This document shows, piece after piece, positions 28,148 to 35,929 of a DNA stretch of 64,000 bases. The notes beneath the pieces are model-generated. The model made no database searches. It saw only the letters and a list, made by a program, of their open reading frames with translations, and was not told the DNA's origin. Made by a program: the position numbers and the translations under genes. Origin of the DNA: Tetramitus jugosus (lineage: Eukaryota; Heterolobosea; Eutetramitea; Acrasida; Vahlkampfiidae); assembly GCA_937625935.1 (NCBI GenBank), contig OW569358.1, positions 62,001 to 126,000 of the forward strand, given 5' to 3'. The stretch's first letter is position 1; the number at the start of each line of letters is the position of its first letter.

Positions 28148-28491
28148 TTATAACCAGTCACGTACAGTTACCAACATCTTAATCTTCTTCTGCTTCTTGA
28201 CTGTCATCATCAGATCAGCAACCTTTTGGTTCTGAGAATCGTTCTGCAACAATTTCTCATCAGTCCTGTAGGTCTCCTCTTTTCATCTCTCTGTAGTCTC
28301 TCACCAAACTTCTTCAGATAATCACGAGAAGACATAATACTTAGTTTGAAAGGTGCCACTTCCTTCTCCTTCTCATATGTAATCACCATCATCTGATGAA
28401 CATGAGCATGCTTTCCAAAGATGTTTCTAGCTTCACATTCTCCAAACAAGAAGACTGAACATGGAACAGTAATATTTGGTCCTGGTCCCAT
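28148..28491 (-). pseudogene. Unidentified small gene, frameshifted
   Basis: The frame from 28491 (MGPGPNITVPCSVFLFGECE, later HVHQMMVITYEKEKEVAPFK) is protein-like up to about QRDEKR near 28280. The coding signal then moves to another frame (TDEKLLQNDSQNQKVADLMM) that stops at 28148. One indel inside the GAAAAGAGGAGACC run explains the break. It lies only 68 bp downstream of the peroxiredoxin remnant on the same strand, unusually tight spacing. No family recognised. Confidence 0.4.
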
Positions 28492-28559
28492 GATTCTCGT
28501 AGAAAAGACAAAACTAGCTTAGAAACAATGAATGATACAACAAAATTACAAGGGTAAAT

Positions 28560-28999
28560 TTAATTGGCGGTAGAGAAGTATTCTTGGGATCCCTTTGGGT
28601 CTGCCTTCATGGTCTTGCTGCCCTTGTTCCAGTTGGCTGGACAGACTTCACCGTGCTCGTCAGTGAATTGGAAAGCTTGAACCAATCTCAAGACTTCATC
28701 AACATTTCTACCGACTGGCAAATCATTCATGGTGATGTCTAACGATACCGTTTGGATCAATGATGAACAAGCCTCTCAAAGCAACACCATCGTCCAACAA
28801 GACACCATAGTCTCTAGCCAAAGACTTGTCAATATCAGCAATCAATGGCAACTTGGTTGGTCCCAAACCACCTTGCTTTCTTGGGGTGTTGGTCCATGCC
28901 AAGTGAGTAAACTCAGAGTCGATGGAAGCAGCGGCGATACCACGGTTAATCTTCTCAAAGTCAGCCAATCTGTCGTTGAAGGCAACAATTTCAGTTGGG
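28560..28999 (-). pseudogene. 2-Cys peroxiredoxin, 5'-truncated and frameshifted
   Basis: Typical 2-Cys peroxiredoxins reduce peroxides with thioredoxin or tryparedoxin. The fragment begins at the peroxidatic motif CPTEIVAFNDRL (about 28999) and continues SIDSEFTHLAWTNTPRKQGG, LGPTKLPLIADIDKSLARDY and [15 protein letters not shown]. At 28740-28745 the frame changes and resumes [33 protein letters not shown] to the stop at 28560. One missing base explains the shift. The first third of the enzyme is absent and replaced, out of frame, by an unrelated reading frame. It cannot encode a complete enzyme as it stands. Confidence 0.8.
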
Positions 29000-29561
29000 C
29001 AGCAACATCCATTACAATACCCAGAGTTCTCAAATGTTTCATCAATAGTTCAGGGAACACCCACATCCAAGAGGCATTACCTATATTTGCATCTGTCCTA
29101 ACCTTTTCAACTCTTCTCTTGTATTCTGCACAGTTCTCCAACCATTCGTCTTGATTAACATACTCCTTGTTCAAAGGCTCGTAAACGTGCTTAACAATCT
29201 TCTCAAATATGTCTTCTACAACACCACCTCCGATGATATCAGCTCCTGTTGCATCTTTCACTTGTTTAGCAGAGTCTGGAATGTTAGCCCACTTTGCATT
29301 GACTCTGTCTCTTAAAGCATCAAACTGAGTTTTACAGAGAGATTGTGCCATTTGATAGTTCATAATATAAGCTTGCTTCATCAACACTTTGTTTGGTTCA
29401 AGGACGTCCTCTATGAATAAGCCAAGTGCTACATCACCATCACTCATCAGATGAGGCATTGTGTTCAGATCTTGAGTATTGCATGCCTTTGCAATAAAGC
29501 CTTGAGTGATGTACTCATTGAAGTCCTTTCTGTACATTACAGCAGGATCAACACGTGGCAT
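29000..29561 (-). pseudogene. Unidentified gene fragment fused to the peroxiredoxin remnant
   Basis: A continuous frame of about 187 residues starts MPRVDPAVMYRKDFNEYITQ and has the composition of a soluble helical protein (NYQMAQSLCKTQFDALRDR, HVYEPLNKEYVNQDEW). It runs into the peroxiredoxin fragment out of frame near 29000, so the native 3' end is lost. Coding-like sequence upstream of the ATG, to a stop near 29630, suggests the 5' end may also be altered. No family recognised. Confidence 0.4.
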
Positions 29562-29663
29562 TTCTCCTGCATATCTTGGCTTCTTACTTGCTGGTTCTTT
29601 TGCATTCTCCTCTGGAGTAAGATAGAATTTTTACTCAACCAGGAAATTCTCGATATTTTTAGG

Positions 29664-30209
29664 ATGGTTACAAAGCAAGGAAAACAGCAAACTATGTACT
29701 CACAGCACATTCACTCTGGAGGTAAAAACTACATCCCTCCACCACCAATGAACCCACCACCACCAATTTACCCACAAAACTTTCCTGTCACTCTTCCCAA
29801 TTCCGTGCTAAATCACATTTTGAATAGCTTAGACGAGACAAGAAAAGAGTTAAATGATACTAGACGAGAGTTAAATGAGACTAGAAAAGAGTTAAATGAT
29901 ACTAGACGAGAGCTAACACAGAAAATTGATAAGATGAATGAGGAACTAAACGACACGAAACTCAAATTGAATAAGGTCGAATCACTTTATAATAACCATA
30001 TCGAGGAACAGTTACTTCTTATGAAGGAGGGAAGACATTCTGATGGACATCCTGTGATGTCATCCATTACAAGCACTACCATGAGGCAAATTATGCTAAA
30101 AAGTCGTCTCTCGCTTTACCAACAGTGTTTCTCTCAGATGATAGATGATTTCGAGCAACTTAAGAATCTAAGTAATAAGTCTCTGTATCAAGGAGTGTAT
30201 CAGCTTTAG
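29664..30209 (+). CDS. Small coiled-coil protein with tandem heptad repeats
   Basis: The ATG at 29664 gives 181 residues. A Pro-rich segment (IPPPPMNPPPPIYPQNFP) precedes four copies of a 7-residue unit, ETRKELN / DTRRELN, encoded by a 21-bp tandem repeat at about 29834-29917, extending into a longer coiled-coil to residue 115. The rest is helical. Function unknown; it is the only intact frame in the 27.5-32.1 kb fragment tract and the only one on the plus strand there. An in-frame upstream extension to 29451 overlaps the opposite-strand fragment and looks spurious. Confidence 0.5.
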   Translation: MVTKQGKQQTMYSQHIHSGGKNYIPPPPMNPPPPIYPQNFPVTLPNSVLNHILNSLDETRKELNDTRRELNETRKELNDTRRELTQKIDKMNEELNDTKLKLNKVESLYNNHIEEQLLLMKEGRHSDGHPVMSSITSTTMRQIMLKSRLSLYQQCFSQMIDDFEQLKNLSNKSLYQGVYQL

Positions 30210-30364
30210 GTTAGTCAGAACGTTAATTTACTCCCTTTTTGTCCTGTGCCACAGACTGTGATGGTTTGAGCAGTAGTGGACCAGTCTTGTGTTTGTTTCG
30301 CTTGGGTACCCACCGAAGACTTTCGAAAACACGCAATAACAGTTACAAAATTATTTTCATACGT

Positions 30365-31938
30365 TTATTGACTTGCAAACACTCTTATCTCTTCTATAGG
30401 ATACTGCAGCTGGTTGTAAAGCTCCTTTACACCTTCAATAGTTAGTGTAATACACTCATCAGTCTTCACACGAACTACTTCACCACCAAGAATCGTGATG
30501 ATCAATCTTTCCAATCTCATCTCTCTCTAATACTGCACTCAATGTAAGTCTATACCTCTTTCCAGCAAGTGGTGTTCTCTTGTCTGAGTAATAGTCAAAG
30601 GCATGTCTGTATTCTTCGACGAGGAACTCTCTAGGAACAATCATTTGAGCTGACAACTTCTTCTTACGATAAATATCTGTACTTGCATCAATCCACTTCA
30701 CATCAACAATAGTTGCACCTGTAACCATTGCATAGACAACCTTTGAAGTTCTACCACCAGTCATCACTAGAAGATTTTCCTCTATTATCAGCAATCTCCA
30801 TCAGATCTACTCTTCTGAAAGCACAAATGGTTGCAGCAGATATTGTCTGTACAATTTTTGTCGCTGCTGATTCTGTTTGACCTGTCACGTCAAATATGAA
30901 GACTGGCTTGTGAAGTTCGTAATCATCAGTTGAACTTCTTCTTGATTTGCTTAAAGTCTTCATTGATATATTCACCAACTGCTTCTTTCTTCTTAATCTT
31001 ATCTAGCTTCTCTTGTCTCTTCCTCTTCTTTGAAGCCTGTTTGGTTCTTGGCTGTATTACAGTAGCCACATCTTCATATTTGGCAAATACAGACAAGAAA
31101 ACAGGTTCGTCGATATAATGTGTAATCATGGAAGTCAATGATGTTGGTCCATCTGAATGATATTCTCTCAAGTGCTTCAACTCAGCCATAACTCGTTTCC
31201 ATCTTCTATCTTTTGGTCTTTCTTTTAAAACAGCCTCCATCTCATCTAATCTTTCGACAATATTCTCAGAGCCATGCTGCTGCAATCTGTAACAGAACCA
31301 TCTCAACAAAACCTCACAAACAAGCATATCATATCTACCGGGACCTTTAAAGATCTTGTTGATTTCCTCAGCAGCAGCAGCTTCTGCCATAATTGGACTC
31401 CCACCAATCAAGTTTGCCTCTAGAGTGGTGAGTAGTAACTTCTGAGCATTTCTTTCTAATGTAGAGGCATATTTATCCACTGCTGTGCATGCTTGTTTAT
31501 GAATCTTCCTATAAATACATTCTCTCAATTCGCTAATACATTCTGCCAGTTTTTCATCAACGCGACATAACAACCTTCATCAATGAAGATGCGATTCCCT
31601 TCATTAATAATGTCGTAGAACTTCTTCAATTCTGCAACAGCAGTATCATACACTTTATGACCTTGAAATCTTCTAACTGCGATAGCAATTACACCGTAGT
31701 CATCGCTTCCATCAGCATCAAACAATTCAATAAACTTGTCCTTGTAGGTATCAAACTCGTCCTTGAGGAGTTCGTCATAGCCAGTGAGAAGATCTGGACG
31801 TTCTTCGTTGAGAGTGGAAAGGTATTCAAACAGCAATCCGTCGGCGACTTCCTTGGACTGGAGATATCCATGTTTGTCAATGGTGGGCATTGGATCACTG
31901 AGGGCGTTCAAACTGTTGTAACACTCAGTCTCTATCAC
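30365..31938 (-). pseudogene. Broken gene with a C-terminal BRCT-like domain
   Basis: Successive minus-strand frames read as one protein of about 520 residues interrupted by at least four frame changes (near 31565, 30930, 30790 and 30530). The order is an N-terminal acidic/helical region beginning in repeat copy 2 (PTIDKHGYLQSKEVADGLLF), a helical middle (LAECISELRECIYRK, LLRWFCYRLQQHG), a Lys-rich stretch, then VFIFDVTGQTESAATKI and TGGRTSKVVYAMVTGATIVD followed by VKWIDAS, which has the K...A...G..IV...W pattern of BRCT phosphopeptide/DNA-repair domains. The end is at a TAA at 30365. Every break is an indel in an otherwise good frame; either a recent pseudogene or poor local sequence. Confidence 0.5.
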
Positions 31939-32112
31939 AACAAAAACATCCCTGTTTGCGTGTTACAGACACCAGGTCGGAATATTAAATCACTTTGGAA
32001 CCTTAAAATTCTCTCCACAACGATCAAAAAACGTCCGTCAGGTGCCAAAATTTTCTTTATTCTGATCTTCCTTTGCGAAAGCGAACAAGACAAGCATCAC
32101 AAAAAACTACCA
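31848..32112 (-). repeat. Duplicated ~260-bp segment, copy 2
   Basis: Counterpart of 27554-27806. It has a 19-bp insertion (CTTAAAATTCTCTCCACA region, 32001-32019) and several changes that put stops in the minus-strand frame. Its right edge lies 20 bp before the alpha-SNAP start codon, so it doubles as that gene's promoter region. Confidence 0.75.
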
Positions 32113-32131
32113 CTCACCTCACAATTCAATC

Positions 32132-33222
32132 ATGTCGTTTGGTCTCATGAAAGCCAATCAGCTTTTCAAACAAGCTGAATCCAAATCCAAATCCATCATC
32201 TCATTTGGTCCCAACAAGTACAAGGATGCCATTGAGATGTACGATGAGGCGAGTGACTTGTTTTCAGAGGAACATTTATGTATGTGTTTTTATTCTATCA
32301 TGTTGTTTGTTGATGGCAATGTTGGTTGTTGGATCCTTACCGCAGTGAGTATTCTCACACAACGTTTCTCCCGTACTTTTGTTGTTGTCGTCTTCTTGTG
32401 TGTGACAAATTGTGCTCGTGTGACATGCGAAAAAAAAAACAAACAACGAAAAAAAAAAATAACCATGGTACAGACTCTGAAGCTGCCAAGTGTAATTTAG
32501 CAATTGCCAAGTGCTCCCTGGCCCTGAAGAAACCATTGGAGGCCGCAGAAGCCTACGCCGATGCAGGCATGAATTTTTATAACGATCGAAAAGTGGATGA
32601 AGCAATCGAGAATTATGAAACAGCGGCTCGCATGTTCTCAGAAAATGGAAAATTCGTCAAAGCTGCGGAAACACATCTCGAACTCGCCGATATTTTCGAA
32701 AAGGATCACAAGCTAAAACTAGCGGCCAACCAAGTACAGAAAGCAGCGGATTATTATGAAGCGGAGAATAAAAATTCGACCAACAAGCGGATTGTGGAAC
32801 GGTTGGCCCATTTGAATGCCCGAGCGGGTTATTATGAGGAGGCCATTGAGTTCTTTGAGAGTACGGCGGGCAGTATAATACGTGATGGAACGGATTCGAA
32901 GATTAAAGCTCGAGAGTACTTGTTCAAGGCTGGGTTGTGTCATTTGGCACAAGTAGAAGATCCAGATGAGGACCTAGAGATGGCAGAGGATGCCATTAAG
33001 GGATACAAGAATATGGACAAGTATTTTGCGAGATCGTGTGGTCATCAGTTGCTAGACGGAATTATGGATGCACTGGACGAGAAGAGTATTCCTCTGTATC
33101 AGAAGGCAATGAGAGATTATGATGACAACGATGGTGCCATGGATCTTTGGACTACGGCCATCTTGGAAGTAATCTACGGCCGGATCAAATTCATCTCGGA
33201 CGAGGAAAATGATTTGACATGA
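32132..33222 (+). CDS. Alpha-SNAP (NSF attachment protein)
   Basis: Alpha-SNAP binds SNARE bundles and recruits the NSF ATPase to take them apart after membrane fusion. Exons 32132-32279 and 32474-33222 join in phase 1 (GTATGT donor, CAG acceptor) over a 194-nt intron and give 298 residues, the usual size. TPR-like helices carry the hallmarks AIEMYDEASDLF, EAAEAYADAGMNFYND and KAAETHLELADIF, and the C-terminal HQLLDGIMDALDE segment. The intron contains two poly-A runs. The last residues (ISDEENDLT) are acidic with a Leu, consistent with the NSF-activating C-terminus. Confidence 0.92.
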
Positions 33223-33557
33223 GTGATAAATATGTGTTGTTTAGGAGGCATTCACAATTACCCTTTGCAATTTTTGTGTTGTATTGGTCGGTTGATACGG
33301 AACGAACGGAACGAAAAGAAACTGAAATTGAGCTCTGTTCTTTGAAGGGTCCATCCGCTCCCTACACTTGTGCGCCGTAGACGGAGGATCGTTGAACCGC
33401 TGAGCATTTATTTCACCAGGATCCTTTTTCGGTCGATTGATTACTACAACAGGCGGCGGTTACCAGCTCGCACGATTTCGAGCATTCTGTTGCGACACAC
33501 AATAACAACAACAACAACAACACAAGTATTTATTATTTATTAGAGTACATAGGGTAC
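33223..33557. other. Spacer, no gene seen
   Basis: 335 bases between two plus-strand genes: 3' UTR of alpha-SNAP and promoter of the next gene. A (CAA)n run lies at about 33503-33522. No RNA gene recognised. Confidence 0.4.
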
Positions 33558-34712
33558 ATGGCAATCAGAAAGCTATCACATGATTACTCTCTTCCTAATG
33601 TGGATGAGGTTGAAGTTCTACTACGGAATTGTCCAAGAATTCATCCATGGACTACCAGAGCTCTCAACTCGTTATTTCATCCAAACATGTCGAGTTACGC
33701 TCTCAATAGGAACCGAAGGAAAACAGCGCTTGATATTGGCTCAGAGTCTACACAGAGTCATTGTTTAGAATGTGGGAGAGAGTTTTTCAGTGAAACGAAT
33801 AATTCAGAAGTGCGCAAGGTGAACACCAAGTTACAATTAATGCCTACTCCAATCAAGTGGGAAATACTGACAGTAATGTATGATAATGTTGTTACTCAGA
33901 AGAGGTTCAATTGGCACTTGGAGAAGATTAGAGAGATGATTGAAGAGCATTCATTGATATGTTCAGTTGTAGATAAATGGTGGATAGCTTTGAGGAATGA
34001 GGACTCTATTGTAGATCGGAAGACTCTCATATTTGTACTTTCGAGGATGTATGACATATTGGTTCCTTGTTTTTTATCCAATCCAGTGGAAAGAATGCAC
34101 TCCATTCAAATTGACTGCCAAAAACTTTGTGGAAAAGCAAAGAGTGTAACTTATGATCAGCTCAGAAGTCTATTGATCGAGTTGTGTGACAATTTTGTGA
34201 GCATAGATATCTGTGGCACGTGTGGAAGTGGCAGAACTGAATACAATCCGCTTAATTTATCTGCGTGGGGCAGTGCTCCTCGTCATTTTTTGCATTCAAA
34301 CACCAACAATGACAAAGCCAATGAAAATAAGCTGAGTTCTGGAGTGGAAGTCACTGCGCTCCTGTTCAGTCACTTTTTGAAGGACTTATGTATGAGGGTT
34401 TGCACGACTGATCTTCAGCGTAAGCGACGGAAATCTGACCATCATGATGAAAGAAAGAGTTCAAGAGGAGAAAGTCGGATTGCAGCAACCAATGCAACAA
34501 TGCTTCAAAAAGCAAAGAGTTTCGACTCCTGGACGGTTCAATCCAATCGCCGATCCCATCCAGTGTCAGCTTCGTTGCCATCTCTTTTGAGTCTGGAAAC
34601 GCGGCACCTCTTTGGGTTGACGTCACAACATCACAGTAAGAAAACTGTAGTGTCTAGTCATGATCCCCCACCAAAGACATCCCTCAAGCTTCCCTCAATA
34701 AACAACAACTGA
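33558..34712 (+). CDS. Hypothetical protein, 384 residues
   Basis: Not recognised. The ATG at 33558 is the first in the frame. The N-terminal half is helical, with a CLECGREFF pair near residue 70 and ICGTCGSG near 217 that could together hold a zinc ion (C-x2-C and C-x2-C). Between them lies NPVERMHSIQIDCQKLCGKA then VTYDQLRSLLIELCDNFV, which superficially resembles a calcium-binding helix pair but lacks a proper EF loop. The last 100 residues are basic and Ser-rich, probably disordered. No signal peptide or membrane segment. Confidence 0.5.
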   Translation: MAIRKLSHDYSLPNVDEVEVLLRNCPRIHPWTTRALNSLFHPNMSSYALNRNRRKTALDIGSESTQSHCLECGREFFSETNNSEVRKVNTKLQLMPTPIKWEILTVMYDNVVTQKRFNWHLEKIREMIEEHSLICSVVDKWWIALRNEDSIVDRKTLIFVLSRMYDILVPCFLSNPVERMHSIQIDCQKLCGKAKSVTYDQLRSLLIELCDNFVSIDICGTCGSGRTEYNPLNLSAWGSAPRHFLHSNTNNDKANENKLSSGVEVTALLFSHFLKDLCMRVCTTDLQRKRRKSDHHDERKSSRGESRIAATNATMLQKAKSFDSWTVQSNRRSHPVSASLPSLLSLETRHLFGLTSQHHSKKTVVSSHDPPPKTSLKLPSINNN

Positions 34713-34873
34713 CAAACTGTTGCTGACAACAAAATTCACTTTTATGTTCATCGGAGTAATCCTCATCTGACAGGATGTTCACAAAAAGTTCCGAACCGAT
34801 TTGCAGATTAAATCAAAACCAAAACAAAACTACCACTCTTTTTCATTTATTTATTTATTTCTGTGTGGTGATC

Positions 34874-35641
34874 ATGGTGAGAATGCTCATGAATGACACG
34901 AGTCAAGTGGACATTGACTACTTGACTGAACATGCAGACCAAGTCTCCTGGTTGGATAACGAAGTGGCACAACACGAGTTTGTGCTTCTCGTTTTCTTCA
35001 GAGGTTCTTGGTGAGGCTTCTGTCGAACGTACATGCTCCAACTCAATGAGTTGAACGAGCAAGTACGTTCGTTTGGCGGTCAAATTTTTGCGATTACGGC
35101 GCAAAAAGATTGTTCCGTCGAAAAAGACTGGCGATTACAGTTTCCAGTTCGCATTGATGCTCAATGTGCAACACAGAGAAGCTTTAGGCTTGTTATTACG
35201 GAGAGAGCTGGATATGAGCATGGAATGTCTCAACCAGGTATCGTTGTATTGCGGCACGTCACAAAAGATGATGAAAACAAGGCTACAAGCACGACGACAA
35301 GCATGAACATGAATGCCGCTACTCATGGACTTTCCAATCTAGAGCAGTGTGAGATTTTGTACTATTGGAAAATTGAACCATCGACAATGAACTTTGGTGG
35401 TGGTTCAGATCGCCCCATTCTATCACAGGTGATGAACTTGTTGATGTCGAGACTGCAATCGAATGACGAGAACAATAGTAGTCAACTGGAACGAGAGGAT
35501 CAGCAGATTGAAACAATAGGAAAGGCTGTGCGTTTGAGAGCACTCGATATCTACTTTCAATGGGGCACTTGGAAGTATTTGTTGATGCCATGTTGTTCTT
35601 GTTGTTGCTGCTATGGCTCCTCGGACGATGTTCTTGATTAA
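34874..35641 (+). CDS. Thioredoxin-fold (AhpC/TSA-like) selenoprotein with in-frame UGA
   Basis: The frame starts at ATG 34874 (MVRMLMNDTSQVDIDY) and reaches TGA at 35012-35014, but the same frame continues without interruption to TAA at 35639-35641. The local sequence is LLVFFRGSW-TGA-GFCRTYMLQLNEL. In peroxiredoxin-like proteins this position reads FFRGxWCPxCxxxLxxL, so the TGA replaces exactly the first Cys of a CxxC redox motif (UxxC). Downstream the fold continues IFAITAQKDCSVEKDW and GMSQPGIVVLRH. Read through, the protein is 255 residues and ends in a Cys cluster (PCCSCCCC). A candidate SECIS element lies in the 3' UTR at 35771-35843. Naegleria is reported to have selenocysteine machinery. 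The alternative, a pseudogene nonsense codon, would have to hit this codon by chance. Confidence 0.8.
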
Positions 35642-35770
35642 GTGGATGATGCAGTTGAAAATAGTTGTCTAGATATCAAACAAAGGACAGTTCTTACCAT
35701 CGTGTTGTGGTCATGGCAAACCGTAGAGCCATTGACTTTGGTAGCAGCAAATCAACAGCACTTGTTGGTA

Positions 35771-35843
35771 GATTGTACATTTCGCAATGACGACATTCTC
35801 ATAAAGCACGATGATGTGCGGGAGACTGTCTGACTCTAGAAGA
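35771..35843 (+). promoter_or_regulatory. Candidate SECIS element
   Basis: ATGA at 35787-35790 is followed by a helix pairing CGACATTCTC (35791-35800) with GATGATGTGCG (35810-35820), nine of ten pairs with one bulged G. The apical loop ATAAAGCAC carries unpaired As 12 nt after ATGA, and GGAGA follows at once, giving the AUGA / AA / GA core. The lower helix is weak (TAGA 35769-35772 with TCTA 35835-35838). It starts 130 nt after the stop codon. Confidence 0.5.
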
Positions 35844-35929
35844 AGTGACATCCTGCTACGTATTCAACAATGGATGATATCGATAAAGAAGAACGCTCCC
35901 TTGGGATGATAGATTTTATACAATCAAAT

